A program made the position numbers and the translations under genes. Shown in pieces: positions 28,454 to 38,268 of a stretch of 64,000 nt of DNA. The DNA comes from Acidovorax radicis (GTDB taxonomy: Bacteria > Pseudomonadota > Gammaproteobacteria > Burkholderiales > Burkholderiaceae_C), in contig NZ_CP075184.1 in assembly GCF_020510705.1 (NCBI RefSeq), forward strand, positions 620,001 to 684,000, written 5' to 3'. The stretch's first letter is position 1. Every line of letters begins with the position of its first letter. The notes beneath the pieces are model-generated. The model searched no databases. It was not told the DNA's origin and worked only from the letters and a program-made list of their open reading frames with translations.

Positions 28454-29194
28454 TCACTGCCGCCAGAAGAAAAGCCCCGCCATCACCAGCCCCGTCAGCA
28501 CGATGCCCCAGCGCAGCCACTGCGCAGGAATGCGCCGCGCCACGCGCGCGCCGCCATAGCCGCCAGCGGTGGCGGCCATCATCATCATCAGCGCTTGCTG
28601 CCACAGCACCACACTGCCTGCGGCGTAGATCGCCACGGCAATGGCGGTAAGTACGGCCGAGACCCAGTTCTTGAGGCCATTCATGGCATTCAGGTTCGTT
28701 TGCCCGAGCAGGCCAAACAGTGCCAGCAGCAAGATACCCAGCCCGCCGTTGAAGTAGCCACCGTAGGCGGCCACCGCCAGCACGCCCACGGTGGCCTTGG
28801 CGGTAGAGGGGTTGCCGCCAGCCAGCAGCGCACGCAATTGCGGGCCAAAAGCAAACAGCGCAGTGGCCGCCAGCAGCAACCAGGGCACGATCAGGCGGAA
28901 GGTGGCGTCGGGCGTGACCAGCAGCAGCGCTGCGCCCGCCGCGCCGCCGACCACCGACAGTGCCACCAACAGGCGCATCGACAACCCCGGCGGTGGGGCC
29001 GTGTCTTCCCGAAAGCCCCAGGCTCCCGCCATGTAGCCTGGCAGCAGCGCCACCGTGCCCGTGGCATTGGCCACCACGGGTGGCACGCCCGTGAAGACGA
29101 GGGCGGGCAGCGTCAAAAAGCTGCCGCCCCCGGCAACGGCATTGAGGGCGCCCGCCACAAAGGCGGCGGCGAGAAGCAGGGCGGTTTCAAACAT
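28454..29194 (-). CDS. TSUP (TauE/SafE) family membrane permease
   Basis: A 246-residue protein with about eight hydrophobic segments and the two-fold repeat of TauE/SafE proteins: GALNAVAGGGSFLTLPALVFTGVPPVVANATGT-type sequence near the start and the matching GGYFNGGLGILLLALFGLLG in the second half. The family exports sulfite, sulfoacetate or related anions. The start at 29194 (MFETALLL) begins the first helix; the frame is open far upstream but not credible. The 287 bases upstream hold no recognisable gene. Confidence 0.88.
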   Translation of the reverse strand: MFETALLLAAAFVAGALNAVAGGGSFLTLPALVFTGVPPVVANATGTVALLPGYMAGAWGFREDTAPPPGLSMRLLVALSVVGGAAGAALLLVTPDATFRLIVPWLLLAATALFAFGPQLRALLAGGNPSTAKATVGVLAVAAYGGYFNGGLGILLLALFGLLGQTNLNAMNGLKNWVSAVLTAIAVAIYAAGSVVLWQQALMMMMAATAGGYGGARVARRIPAQWLRWGIVLTGLVMAGLFFWRQ

Positions 29195-29481
29195 GGCTCT
29201 CCATCCATCGAAAATGCGGCCGCCTCGGAGGGCAAGCATGCGGTCATCGCGGGATCGTACTGGCTGCAGACCCTGCGCCACCCCGCATCGGGCGCCGCGA
29301 GCATGTCTTGGCCGGCCGCAAAAAGAGGGAGCGATCAGCGCCCAGGCCGCACCAGGCCTGCCATGGCGGGAGATGTGGAGAGGGATGCGCCGCTGTCGCC
29401 ACGGCGTCTGCGCAAAGGTGTTTTGCCTTGAAGGTGGGTAAACGCGTCGGCGCAAGGGCGCGGCGATCCGCCGCGCTCTCG

Positions 29482-30015
29482 TCACACGCGCTGTTTTTCG
29501 AGCTTGCGGCTGAGCGTGCGCCGGTGCATGCCCAGGCGGCGGGCCGCTTCCGAGATGTTGAAGCCGGTTTCGGCCAGCACCTCGTGGATGCGCTCCCACT
29601 CCAGCGTTTTGATGGAGCTGGAGCGATTGGTCAGCTCCACTTTGGTGTTGCCTTCCATGAGGTTGAAGGCGGCCTCGATGTCATCGGTGTTTGACGGTTT
29701 GGCCAGGTAGTGCCCGGCACCCAGTTTGATGGCCTCGACGGCCGTGGCAATGCTGGCGAACCCGGTCAGCACCACAATGCGCATCGCGTCGCTGTGGGCA
29801 TGCAATTGCTGCACACAGGCCAGACCGGTGGCGTCGCCTTTGAGCTTGAGGTCCACCACCGCGTAGCGTGGGGTGTGCTTGGCCAGCAGCTCTTCCATCT
29901 TCACCACGCCGTCGGTATGCAGCACCTTGTAGCCCCGCCGCTCGAACGAGCGCGCCAGGGTGCGGGCAAAGGCCTCGTCGTCTTCCACGATCAACAGCAA
30001 ACGTTCAGTGTCCAT
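29482..30015 (-). CDS. regA: RegA/PrrA/ActR-type redox response regulator
   Basis: A 177-residue regulator. The receiver has EDDE at 11-14 and phospho-acceptor Asp55 (YAVVDLKLKG); the C-terminal Fis-type helix-turn-helix, ISEAARRLGMHRRTLSRKLEK, is the near-invariant RegA DNA-binding helix. It is the last gene of the cyoABCD-surf1-regB-regA unit and overlaps regB by 11 bases. In other proteobacteria RegA controls oxidases, carbon and nitrogen fixation genes; here the operon position suggests control of the linked quinol oxidase. Confidence 0.95.
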   Translation of the reverse strand: MDTERLLLIVEDDEAFARTLARSFERRGYKVLHTDGVVKMEELLAKHTPRYAVVDLKLKGDATGLACVQQLHAHSDAMRIVVLTGFASIATAVEAIKLGAGHYLAKPSNTDDIEAAFNLMEGNTKVELTNRSSSIKTLEWERIHEVLAETGFNISEAARRLGMHRRTLSRKLEKQRV

Positions 30016-31372
30016 GGTCTTTTTGATGAGGGGCCTGCAGGGCGATGGTGGCGAGTGCAATCGTGACGGTGACTTCTGCGCCCCCTTCGGGCAGATTGCG
30101 CGCGGTGACGCTGCCACCCAGCGTGCGTGCGACGTTCATGGACAAAAACAGCCCCAGCCCGCCGCCGGGCCGCCCCTTGGTGGAGCGGTAGGGCGTGCCC
30201 ACCTGTGCCAGCACAGCGGGCGCAAAACCAGGGCCCCGGTCTGTCACGACGATTCGCAACACATCGCGATCGCTCTCCGCCCGCAAGCTGACCCAGTGGG
30301 GCGATGCGTCGCGTGCATTGTCCAGCACATTAAAAACCATCTGCTCCAGCGTGGCATCGGCCACCATCGGGCTGTCGTCAAGAATGCGGTTGTCATACAC
30401 CAGCGTTTCGATGGAGCGCGTGGAGCGCCAGTCCTTCACCAAGGTGTCCAGGAACTGGCACACCGTGGTCTGGCTGGATGCCTCACCACGCGTTTCGCCG
30501 GCGGACAGCAAGATACCGCTCACGATGGTTTTGCAGCGCTGCACCTGCGCCTCCATCTCGGCGATGTCTTCCTGAAAAACGGGGTCTGAGGCCTGGGGGG
30601 CCATGCGTTTCCAGTCGCCGAGGATGACGGCCATGGTGGACAACGGAGTGCCCAGTTCGTGGGCCGCGCCCGATGCCAGCAAACCCATGCGCACGATGTG
30701 TTCCTCTTCCACAGCGCGCTGGCGCACCGCCGCCAGGCGCGCATCGCGCCGCCGCAGGTTGTGGCTGATGCGCGTGATGAAGATCACCACCAGCGCGGCA
30801 TTGAGCATGAAACACACCAGGAGACCCAGTACATAGGGACTGTGCCAGCCGCCGTGCAGGTTGGGCGCCAGCGGCAGGGGGCGGCTGTGCTGCGACAGCA
30901 GCATGACGCAGGCCGACGCAATCACCACGATGGACCACGTGTAGCCGCTGCGCAGCAGCATGGCGCCCACGGCAATCTGCAGCAAATACAGAAACACGAA
31001 GGGATTGGCGATGCCCCCGCTCAGGTACAGCTGTGCAGTCAGTGCTGCCACGTCTACCAGCAGCACGATGAAGAGTTCGACGTCGGCCACTGCCAGCCTG
31101 CTGCGCCAGCGCAGCAGGCTGGCGATATTGAAGGCCACCATGCACGCCACGAGGGTCAGCATCTCCTGCAGCGGAAGGACCATGCCCAGGCTGTAGTGGG
31201 TCGCTTCGATGGTCAGCAGCTGCCCCACGACAGCGATCCAGCGCAGCTGGATCAGCTGGTGCAGGTTTTTGAGCCCCGCCGCCGCGTTGGCAAAGCGGGC
31301 GCGGCCCGAAGGGGGTGAGGGCGTCGGACCTGCCCCGGGGGCGTTGCTGGTGCGGGTGCTAATGCTGTTCAT
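30005..31372 (-). CDS. regB: RegB/PrrB-type redox sensor histidine kinase
   Basis: A 455-residue inner-membrane kinase with six hydrophobic segments (about 45-200). GGIANPF at 119-125 is the ubiquinone-binding loop of RegB. The H-box is SGAAHELGTPLST with His238. Cys280 (QRCKTI), 42 residues further on, sits about where the redox-active cysteine of Rhodobacter RegB is found. The ATPase domain is complete (NVLDNARDAS, DRGPGFA, GGGLGLFLS). Its 5' end overlaps surf1 by 14 bases, so it is translated as part of the oxidase unit and would read the quinone pool that this oxidase drains. Confidence 0.95.
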   Translation of the reverse strand: MNSISTRTSNAPGAGPTPSPPSGRARFANAAAGLKNLHQLIQLRWIAVVGQLLTIEATHYSLGMVLPLQEMLTLVACMVAFNIASLLRWRSRLAVADVELFIVLLVDVAALTAQLYLSGGIANPFVFLYLLQIAVGAMLLRSGYTWSIVVIASACVMLLSQHSRPLPLAPNLHGGWHSPYVLGLLVCFMLNAALVVIFITRISHNLRRRDARLAAVRQRAVEEEHIVRMGLLASGAAHELGTPLSTMAVILGDWKRMAPQASDPVFQEDIAEMEAQVQRCKTIVSGILLSAGETRGEASSQTTVCQFLDTLVKDWRSTRSIETLVYDNRILDDSPMVADATLEQMVFNVLDNARDASPHWVSLRAESDRDVLRIVVTDRGPGFAPAVLAQVGTPYRSTKGRPGGGLGLFLSMNVARTLGGSVTARNLPEGGAEVTVTIALATIALQAPHQKDHGH

Positions 31373-32201
31373 GGGCAAGTGGGGGACGGCTGGCCGCGCG
31401 CAGCCGGGCCTCATAGCGTGCCACAACCACGGCGGCCCCCACCACCATGAGCGCCAACCCGAACCAGGTCAGCGCATACACCAGGTGCGTATTGGAAAAG
31501 TGCACCACCGTCAGCCCCTGGCGGGGCCATGCCCCCACGGAGCCGGATGAGGATGGTTCCGCCGTGGCCATGGTGGCACGCCCGCCGGGCAATCCCGCAT
31601 CCACAAAAAACGGCGCCACATGCGCAAGCGCTTGCGCCTGGGCAATGGCGGCGACATCACGCGAATACCAGCGGTGCTCTGCGGGGTTGTTGTGGCGCAG
31701 AAAGCCACCGTCGGGTTCACTCATGCGCACCAGGCCTTCGACCGTGACGGGCTGGGGCTGCTTGGCAGACGACGGGCCCGGCGCGGCTGGCCCCAGCCAT
31801 TGCGCACGCTGGTCCTGGGGCACAAACCCTCGGTTCACCAGCACCGTGCCCCCGTCGGCCATCTGCAACGGCGTCAGCACCCAGTAGCCCGGCCCGAGGA
31901 CGGTGTTGGCCTGGGTGAGCACCGTTTTGTTGTCCAGCCACATTCCTTGAATGCGCACGGTTTGGTATTCGTGGCGTGTGACGTCCAGCGTGGGCCATTG
32001 CGCCTGGGGTGGCAGCGGGCCGGGAGGCGCTGCGATGCGCTGCGTGACGCGTGCGATGAGGTCGAGCTTCCAGCTCAGGCGCTGCAATTGCCAAACCCCG
32101 AGCGTGACAAACCCCACAAAAAAGGCGATGCCCACCACGGTGAGCATCGCCAGGGTCGTGTTGGAATGCGGGCGTTTTGCGCCCGCTTCAGAGGTTGGCA
32201 C
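31359..32201 (-). CDS. SURF1 family protein (oxidase assembly)
   Basis: A 280-residue protein with one membrane helix near each end (LTVVGIAFFVGFVTLGVWQ, and LVYALTWFGLALMVVGAAVVV) and a periplasmic domain between them, the SURF1 topology. GVWQLQRLSWKLDLI and VLVNRGFVP are family features. It probably helps insert heme into the terminal oxidase; a cyoE heme O synthase gene is absent here. GTG 32201 is chosen as start since it lies 30 bases after the cyoD stop; ATG 32147 is the alternative. Confidence 0.87.
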   Translation of the reverse strand: MPTSEAGAKRPHSNTTLAMLTVVGIAFFVGFVTLGVWQLQRLSWKLDLIARVTQRIAAPPGPLPPQAQWPTLDVTRHEYQTVRIQGMWLDNKTVLTQANTVLGPGYWVLTPLQMADGGTVLVNRGFVPQDQRAQWLGPAAPGPSSAKQPQPVTVEGLVRMSEPDGGFLRHNNPAEHRWYSRDVAAIAQAQALAHVAPFFVDAGLPGGRATMATAEPSSSGSVGAWPRQGLTVVHFSNTHLVYALTWFGLALMVVGAAVVVARYEARLRAASRPPLAHEQH

Positions 32202-32230
32202 GGTGTGGCGAGTGGGTGGCCAGATTGCGG

Positions 32231-32680
32231 TCAAGGCGCGGCGTCGTGGGCGGCGCCCGGGCCCGAGCCGTTTTGTGTGGCCCCGGGCATGGTCGGGTGC
32301 TCGGGCATCATGTTGGCGTTCATGTGGAACATGACCCACAGCGTGCCCGTGATGGCGATCGCTACGAACACCACCGTGAAGATGGTGGACAACAAGGTCC
32401 ATCCGCCTTCAACCTTGCCGTTCATGTGCAGGAAAAACACCATGTGGACCAAAATCTGGACCACCGCAAAACCGCCCAGCACCAGCACGGCGGTGTTGCG
32501 GTCGGCAATCACCTTGGCCATGACGAGCCAGAAGGGGATAGCGGTGAGGATGACCGACAGGATGAACCCGATCATGTAGCCCGAGAGCGTGCTGTGCGGG
32601 CCGCTATCGTCATGGTGCCCGGCGTGGTGATCGTCATGCCCAGGGCCGTGCGGTGCGTGGGTTGTGTGTTGTGGGCTCAT
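32231..32680 (-). CDS. cyoD: Cytochrome o ubiquinol oxidase subunit IV (CyoD)
   Basis: A 149-residue subunit with three membrane helices. The N-terminal 30 residues are rich in His and Asp (HHAGHHDD), unusual for CyoD and possibly metal-binding. The helices include GYMIGFILSVILTAIPFW, then a QILVHMVFFLHM segment typical of the family. The ATG follows the cyoC stop without a gap. Confidence 0.92.
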   Translation of the reverse strand: MSPQHTTHAPHGPGHDDHHAGHHDDSGPHSTLSGYMIGFILSVILTAIPFWLVMAKVIADRNTAVLVLGGFAVVQILVHMVFFLHMNGKVEGGWTLLSTIFTVVFVAIAITGTLWVMFHMNANMMPEHPTMPGATQNGSGPGAAHDAAP

Positions 32681-33316
32681 TTACAGCACCCCCATCAGGT
32701 ACACAAAAGTAAAGACGCCGATCCAGACCACGTCCAGAAAGTGCCAGAACATCGACAGGCACATCAGGCGGCGGTTGTTCTCGGGGATCAGGCCATGTTT
32801 GCCGATCTGCAGCATCAGCACCACGAGCCAGATCAGGCCAAAGGTGACGTGCAGGCCGTGGGTGCCAACCAGTGTGAAGAACGCCGACAGGAACGCGCTG
32901 CGCTGTGGCCCTGCGCCTTCATGGATGAGGTGCGAGAACTCATACAGCTCCAGCCCCAGAAAGCACAAACCCAGCACGCCGGTCACGGCCAGCCACACCA
33001 GCGTGGTCCTGACGTTTTTCTTCTGCTTTTCCAGCATGGCAAAGCCAAAGGTGATGGACGAGAGCAGCAAAAAGGCCGTATTGAGGGCAACCAGCGGCAA
33101 GTCGAACAGCTGCGCCCCGGTGGGGCCGGCGGCATAGCTGCGGCCCAGCACGCCATACGTGGCGAACAGGGAGGCGAAGATGAGGCAGTCGCTCATCAGA
33201 TAGAGCCAGAAACCCAACGCGGTGCCGTTTTCGGGATGGGGCTCATGCGCGAGGTGGTAGTCGCGCGGTGCCAGGGCGCCTGCTGCGGCGCCAGCGGAGT
33301 AACGGATATCAGACAT
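32681..33316 (-). CDS. cyoC: Cytochrome o ubiquinol oxidase subunit III (CyoC)
   Basis: A 211-residue subunit with five membrane helices, the bacterial quinol-oxidase form that lacks the first two helices of mitochondrial subunit III. Landmarks are [20 protein letters not shown] near the start, [13 protein letters not shown], and the end [19 protein letters not shown]. It overlaps the cyoB end by eight bases. Confidence 0.95.
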   Translation of the reverse strand: MSDIRYSAGAAAGALAPRDYHLAHEPHPENGTALGFWLYLMSDCLIFASLFATYGVLGRSYAAGPTGAQLFDLPLVALNTAFLLLSSITFGFAMLEKQKKNVRTTLVWLAVTGVLGLCFLGLELYEFSHLIHEGAGPQRSAFLSAFFTLVGTHGLHVTFGLIWLVVLMLQIGKHGLIPENNRRLMCLSMFWHFLDVVWIGVFTFVYLMGVL

Positions 33317-35324
33317 GGCGGGCCAGTTGGAGTGTGCGGGCTTCTTCGGTTGCGATCACGTCGGACGCTGGAATGTAGAAGTCACGCTGGTAGTTGAACG
33401 TGTGGACGATGGCAGCCAGCACTAGGACGACGAATGACACGCCCGCCAGCAGCCACATGTGCCAGATCAATGCAAAGCCGAACACCAGCGACAGGGCCGA
33501 GATGACGGCGCCCGAGCCTGTGTTGGCAGGCATGTGGATGGGCTTGAACCCGCTCAGAGGACGCTGGTAGCGGTGCTTCTTCATATCCCACCACGCATCA
33601 ATTTCATGCACCACAGGGGTGGCGGCGAAGTTGTAGTCGGGTGGGGGCGACGAGGTCGACCATTCCAGGGTGCGGGCGTCCCAAGGGTCGCCCGTCCAGT
33701 CGCGCAGTTGTTCGCGTTTGAGGTAGCTCACCACCAGCTGGATCAGGAAGCAGCCAATGCCGGCGGCGATCATTGCGGCACCAACGGCCGCGATGATGAA
33801 CCAGATTTGCAAAGACTGGTCTTCAAAGTGGTTGGCGCGACGGGTCACGCCCATCAGGCCCAGGATGTACAGCGGCATGAACGCCACCCAGAAACCCACC
33901 ACCCACAGCCAGAAAGAGCGAACGCCCCAGGCGCGGTCGAGCTTGTAGCCAAAGGCTTTGGGAAACCAGTAGTTGATGCCGGCAAACATGGCAAACACCA
34001 CGCCGCCAATGATCACGTTGTGAAAGTGGGCGATCAGGAACAGGCTGTTGTGCAGCACGAAGTCAGCGGGTGGCACGGCCAGCAGGACACCGGTCATGCC
34101 GCCGATGGCGAAGGTCACCATGAAGGCTACGGTCCACATCATGGGCAGCTCAAAGCGGATGCGGCCCTTGTACATGGTGAACAGCCAGTTGAAGATCTTG
34201 GCGCCCGTCGGGATCGAGATGATCATCGTCGTGATGCCGAAGAAGGTGTTCACACTGGCCCCCGAGCCCATGGTGAAGAAGTGGTGCAGCCACACCAGGT
34301 ACGACAGGATGGTGATACACACCGTGGCATACACCATGGAGGTATAGCCGAACAGGCGCTTCTTGCTGAAGGTGGCGACCACTTCGGAGAACACGCCGAA
34401 CGCGGGCAGCACCAGGATGTACACCTCGGGGTGGCCCCAGATCCAGATCAGGTTCACGTAGAGCATGGGGTTGCCGCCCAGCTCGTTGGTGAAGAAGTTG
34501 GTGCCCACGTAGCGGTCCAGCGACATCAGCACCAGCGCGGCCGTCAGCACAGGGAAGGACGCCACGATGAGCGCGTTGGTACACAGGGCGGTCCAGGTGA
34601 ACACGGGCATCTTCATGAGGCTCATGCCCGGCGCGCGCATCTTGATGATGGTCACGATCAGGTTGATGCCCGACAGCGTGGTGCCCACCCCGGCAATCTG
34701 CAGCGCCCAGATGTAGTAATCCAGACCCGTGCTCGGGCTCTGCGCCCCCAGGTTGGACAGCGCCAGCCAGCCGGAGGTGGAGAACTCGCCCAGGAACAGC
34801 GACACCATCACCAGCACGGCGCCCGAAGTGGTCATCCAGAAGCTGAAGTTGTTCAGGAACGGGAACGACACGTCGCGCGCACCGATTTGCAGCGGCACAA
34901 GGTAATTCATCAGCCCGGTGACCAGCGGCATCGCCACGAAGAAGATCATGATCACGCCGTGGGCGGTGAAGATCTGGTCGTAATGGTGTGGGGGCAGGTA
35001 GCCCATGTTGTCGCCAAAGGCCATGGCTTGCTGCAGGCGCATCATGACCGCGTCGGCAAAGCCGCGCAGCAACATCACGATTCCCAGGATCATGTACATG
35101 ATCCCGATCTTCTTATGGTCGATGCTGCAGATCCAGTCGCGCCATAGCGGGCCCCACAGGCGAAACCGGGTAATGAGCGCCATGACGGCCAGGCCGCCGA
35201 GCACGACGGCGATGAAGGTCCACAGCACGATGGGCTCATGCGCCATCGGTACAGCGTCCCAGTTGAGCCGGCCAAGGGCCCAGTGGGGTGGGGAAATGGT
35301 TTCGGAGGACATAGGAAGACTCAT
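33309..35324 (-). CDS. cyoB: Cytochrome o ubiquinol oxidase subunit I (CyoB)
   Basis: A 671-residue heme-copper oxidase catalytic subunit with 14-15 membrane helices. Heme and CuB ligands are in the expected places: [25 protein letters not shown] with the Tyr-cross-linked His, the HHFF pair in [12 protein letters not shown], and the final HFHNVI. The oxidase reduces oxygen to water with ubiquinol and pumps protons. The ATG overlaps the cyoA stop (ATGA); an in-frame ATG four codons later is the alternative start. Confidence 0.97.
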   Translation of the reverse strand: MSLPMSSETISPPHWALGRLNWDAVPMAHEPIVLWTFIAVVLGGLAVMALITRFRLWGPLWRDWICSIDHKKIGIMYMILGIVMLLRGFADAVMMRLQQAMAFGDNMGYLPPHHYDQIFTAHGVIMIFFVAMPLVTGLMNYLVPLQIGARDVSFPFLNNFSFWMTTSGAVLVMVSLFLGEFSTSGWLALSNLGAQSPSTGLDYYIWALQIAGVGTTLSGINLIVTIIKMRAPGMSLMKMPVFTWTALCTNALIVASFPVLTAALVLMSLDRYVGTNFFTNELGGNPMLYVNLIWIWGHPEVYILVLPAFGVFSEVVATFSKKRLFGYTSMVYATVCITILSYLVWLHHFFTMGSGASVNTFFGITTMIISIPTGAKIFNWLFTMYKGRIRFELPMMWTVAFMVTFAIGGMTGVLLAVPPADFVLHNSLFLIAHFHNVIIGGVVFAMFAGINYWFPKAFGYKLDRAWGVRSFWLWVVGFWVAFMPLYILGLMGVTRRANHFEDQSLQIWFIIAAVGAAMIAAGIGCFLIQLVVSYLKREQLRDWTGDPWDARTLEWSTSSPPPDYNFAATPVVHEIDAWWDMKKHRYQRPLSGFKPIHMPANTGSGAVISALSLVFGFALIWHMWLLAGVSFVVLVLAAIVHTFNYQRDFYIPASDVIATEEARTLQLARHV

Positions 35325-36388
35325 TGGCGGATGCTGGCGCTAGGGGCTTGTGCTGGTGCGTTGCGGGTTTGGAGCGAAGCCACCACCTGGGCGGCATTCT
35401 GGGCAGTGCACCAGTCCTGCGGCAGATTCAGCCCTGCCGAGCGCACATAGGCGTCGCCACCCTGGGCGTCGATCGCCATCATGTGGTGCATGCACATCTT
35501 TCCGTCTTCCACGCAGCGGTTGAGTACCTTGTCGTACAGGCCGTCTTCCACCGAGGCAAAACGTTGCACGGGGTCGCGTTCGCTGGGCTTGGCCAGATTC
35601 AGGTAGGTCATCTTGTCCAGGGGCTTGCCCTCAGTCTTCGCCTTTTGCACCCACTGGGCGAAGTCGCCATTGCTCAGGCCATGGAACTTGAAGGTCATGC
35701 CCGAGAAGCCCGCGCCGCTGTAGTGCGATGACATGCCGTTGAACACACCTGGTTTGTTGATCACCGCATTCAGCTCGGTCTGCATGCCGGGCATGGCGTA
35801 GATCATGCCGGCCAGATCAGGCACGTAGAACGCGTTCATGGTGGACGTGGACGTCAGCTTGAACAGGATGGGGCGGTCCACAGGGGCGGCCAGCTCGTTC
35901 ACCGTGGCAATGCCTTGCTCGGGGTAGAAGAACAGCCATTTCCAGTCCATCGCCACCACTTGCACTTCCAGCGGCTTGACGTTGGCGTCCAGGGGGCGCT
36001 GGGCGTCGATGCGGTCCAGAGGGCGATAGGGGTCGAGCTTGTGGGTACCGATCCAGGTCAGGGCGCCCAGGGCAATGATGATGAGCAGCGGCACGGTCCA
36101 GATCACCAGCTCCAGCGTGGTGGAGTGGTGCCATTCGGGGTCGTAGTCGGCCTCGGTGTTGGCGGCGTTGGACTGGCGGTATTTCCAGGCAAACCACAGG
36201 GTGAGCGCAATCACCGGCACGATGATGATGAGCATCAGCAGCGTGGCGGTAACGACCATATGGCCTTGCTGGGCGGCGACATCGCCGGCCGGGTTGAGGA
36301 CAACAGCCTTGCTGCAGCCGGCAAGACCGGCGGCCAGTGCCATCGCTGCCAACCAGGCGGGCCTGCGAATTTCCTTGTTTTTGAGCAT
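35321..36388 (-). CDS. cyoA: Cytochrome o ubiquinol oxidase subunit II (CyoA)
   Basis: A 355-residue lipoprotein subunit: signal peptide with lipobox GLAGCSK (Cys25), two membrane helices, and a periplasmic cupredoxin-like domain. The CuA cysteine-histidine cluster of cytochrome c oxidases is absent, and the quinol-oxidase motifs [19 protein letters not shown] and [12 protein letters not shown] are present, which fixes the electron donor as quinol. An added C-terminal part contains four cysteines spaced like a structural pair ([13 protein letters not shown]). It is the first gene of the unit that ends with regBA. Confidence 0.96.
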   Translation of the reverse strand: MLKNKEIRRPAWLAAMALAAGLAGCSKAVVLNPAGDVAAQQGHMVVTATLLMLIIIVPVIALTLWFAWKYRQSNAANTEADYDPEWHHSTTLELVIWTVPLLIIIALGALTWIGTHKLDPYRPLDRIDAQRPLDANVKPLEVQVVAMDWKWLFFYPEQGIATVNELAAPVDRPILFKLTSTSTMNAFYVPDLAGMIYAMPGMQTELNAVINKPGVFNGMSSHYSGAGFSGMTFKFHGLSNGDFAQWVQKAKTEGKPLDKMTYLNLAKPSERDPVQRFASVEDGLYDKVLNRCVEDGKMCMHHMMAIDAQGGDAYVRSAGLNLPQDWCTAQNAAQVVASLQTRNAPAQAPSASIRQ

Positions 36389-36472
36389 GCTAGGGGCGCG
36401 GCAGAAGAGCGCTTAGGTAAAAACGCGAGTGACTGAAGGGGGGCAATGTAGTACCGCTAGCGAATTTGTCGA

Positions 36473-36489
36473 TTGGACATTTTGTCCAA
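36473..36489. promoter_or_regulatory. 17-bp perfect palindrome upstream of cyoA
   Basis: TTGGACA and TGTCCAA are separated by TTT, 85 bases before the cyoA start. Its spacing differs from an FNR box. It is a candidate operator for the oxidase unit. Confidence 0.5.
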
Positions 36490-36549
36490 CGTCAATGACG
36501 GGCCAACGGTTTTGCGCGCAATGGGGCGGGTTTGATCTGTCGCAGGGCG

Positions 36550-36736
36550 CTAGGAGCCTGTCGGACTTGGAAATCGTCGGCTGCAAATGGACCGCAGCGG
36601 TCCATTTTTCGCTTCGCGGCTCTTCGAGAACACCGTCTTCTTGCCCCATAGCCGGGCTATGGGGCTGCAAATCCGGCAAAAACTGTCCTCGCTGGGGTCC
36701 ATTTTCGCTTTCGACGCTCCAAGTCCGACAGGCTCC
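36550..36736. mobile_element. MITE-like element with 19-bp terminal inverted repeats
   Basis: The ends are GGAGCCTGTCGGACTTGGA (36553-36571) and its exact reverse complement (36718-36736). The copy CAGGGCG stands directly on both outer sides (36543-36549 and 36737-36743), consistent with a seven-base target duplication if the element includes CTA on the left. Inside are two perfect hairpins, ATGGACCG/CGGTCCAT and GCCCCATAGC/GCTATGGGGC. It is too short to encode a transposase. It fills much of the 461-base gap between cyoA and the MFS gene; the remainder holds the palindrome at 36473 and the MFS promoter region. Confidence 0.72.
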
Positions 36737-36849
36737 CAGGGCGGTCAGCAATCAGGGTTTTCCTACGGCGCCTCTAGCGAAAGCTCACTTGTGGGGCTCG
36801 CCGGGGGGGTGTAGAACGGAGGCGTATCAGTTGCTTGAGGAGCGTCAAT

Positions 36850-38184
36850 ATGTATAGCCAAGGTTCTGCAGCACTGCCTGCACCCGGCTTGGAGAGTTCG
36901 GTATCGCTGGCACGGGCCCATACCGATGAAGATGTGAGCCCCGGTGAGATCGCCGTGGGGGTGATCATTGGGCGCTCGTCCGAATATTTCGACTTTTTTG
37001 TGTTCGGAATCGCCAGCGTGTTGGCGTTTCCATCGTTGTTGTTCCCGTTTTTGTCGCGACTCGACGGCACGTTGATGGCTTTTGCCATCTTTTCGCTGGC
37101 ATTCGTGGCGCGACCCGTGGGTACGGCTGTTTCCATGGCGGTGCAGCGGCGTTGGGGCCGGGGGACCAAACTCACGCTGGCGCTTTTTTTGCTGGGTGCT
37201 TGTACGGCTGGCATGGCCTTTTTGCCCAGTTATGCATCGGTGGGGGGCAAAGCGATTGCGGCGCTGGTCATCTTGCGGATTGGCCAGGGTCTGGCGCTGG
37301 GCGGCACCTGGGACGGTCTGCCGTCATTGCTGGCAATGAGCGCTCCGCCCGAGCGGCGCGGCTGGTTCGCCATGATCGGCCAATTGGGCGCGCCGGTGGG
37401 TTTTGTGCTGGCGGCCAGTCTGTTCGCCTACCTCTATAGCCACCTGACCGTGGCGGAGTTCCTGGACTGGGGCTGGCGCTACCCGTTTTTTGTGGCCTTT
37501 GCCATCAACGTGGTGGCCCTGTTTGCCCGTTTGCGCCTGGTGGTGGGGCAGTCGTATGCCGAGCTGCTGCAGCAACGCGAGCTGCAACCGGTCAGCGCTG
37601 CGCAGGTGGCGCGCAACGAGGGCGGCAATGTGTTGATTGGCGCCTTTGCTGCGTTGGCCAGCTTTGCGCTGTTTCACCTGGCTACGGTGTTTCCGCTGTC
37701 GTGGATCACCATGTATTCCGAACAGTCCATCACGGAGGTGCTGGGGGTGCAGATCGTGGGCGCCTTTCTGGCCGCAGGCGCCATCATGGTGTCGGGCTGG
37801 CTGGCCGACCGCATCGGGCGGCGCAACCTGCTGGGCTTGATGGCCGCGTTGATCGGGCTCTTCAGCTTCACGGTGCCATGGCTTTTGGGCGCCGGCACGG
37901 TGGGCAACAACGTGTTCATGCTGGTGGCCTTTGTGTTGCTGGGGCTGTCGTACGGGCAGTCGTCGGGCACGGTGACGGCCAATTTCTCGGCGCAGTACCG
38001 CTACACCGGGGCTGCGCTGTCTGCCGATCTGGCCTGGCTGCTGGGCGCGGGGTTTGCGCCGCTGGTGGCGCTGGGGCTTTCGGCTCGGTTTGGGCTCGGA
38101 GCCGTTTCCTTGTATTTGTTGTCGGGTGCCGTTTGCACCCTGGCCGCGCTGCGGATCAATCGGCTGATCGAACGCAAGGAGTGA
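36850..38184 (+). CDS. MFS transporter (metabolite:H+ symporter-like)
   Basis: A 444-residue carrier with about 12 membrane helices. ATG 36850 follows GAGGAG. The loop between helices 2 and 3 (VARPVGTAVSMAVQRRWGRGTKLT) and its counterpart SGWLADRIGRRNLLG in the second half are MFS signatures, and the start GVIIGRSSEYFDFFVFG resembles organic-acid/shikimate symporters. The substrate is unknown. The promoter region contains the MITE-like element, so its expression may have been changed by the insertion. Confidence 0.88.
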   Translation: MYSQGSAALPAPGLESSVSLARAHTDEDVSPGEIAVGVIIGRSSEYFDFFVFGIASVLAFPSLLFPFLSRLDGTLMAFAIFSLAFVARPVGTAVSMAVQRRWGRGTKLTLALFLLGACTAGMAFLPSYASVGGKAIAALVILRIGQGLALGGTWDGLPSLLAMSAPPERRGWFAMIGQLGAPVGFVLAASLFAYLYSHLTVAEFLDWGWRYPFFVAFAINVVALFARLRLVVGQSYAELLQQRELQPVSAAQVARNEGGNVLIGAFAALASFALFHLATVFPLSWITMYSEQSITEVLGVQIVGAFLAAGAIMVSGWLADRIGRRNLLGLMAALIGLFSFTVPWLLGAGTVGNNVFMLVAFVLLGLSYGQSSGTVTANFSAQYRYTGAALSADLAWLLGAGFAPLVALGLSARFGLGAVSLYLLSGAVCTLAALRINRLIERKE

Positions 38185-38268
38185 TCGTGGGCTGAGGGCC
38201 AGAGATGGGCCACCCACCGGGGCGCAATGCCTCCGGCGGGGGGCATCGTCGGCCCTGCCTGACGGCCC

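Noticed and set aside
36473..36489. FNR box upstream of cyoA
   Set aside because: The symmetric halves are TTGGACA/TGTCCAA over 17 bases, not TTGAT-N4-ATCAA.
36413..36857. Open frames on both strands across the MITE-like element
   Set aside because: They follow from the element's inverted repeats and lack start signals.
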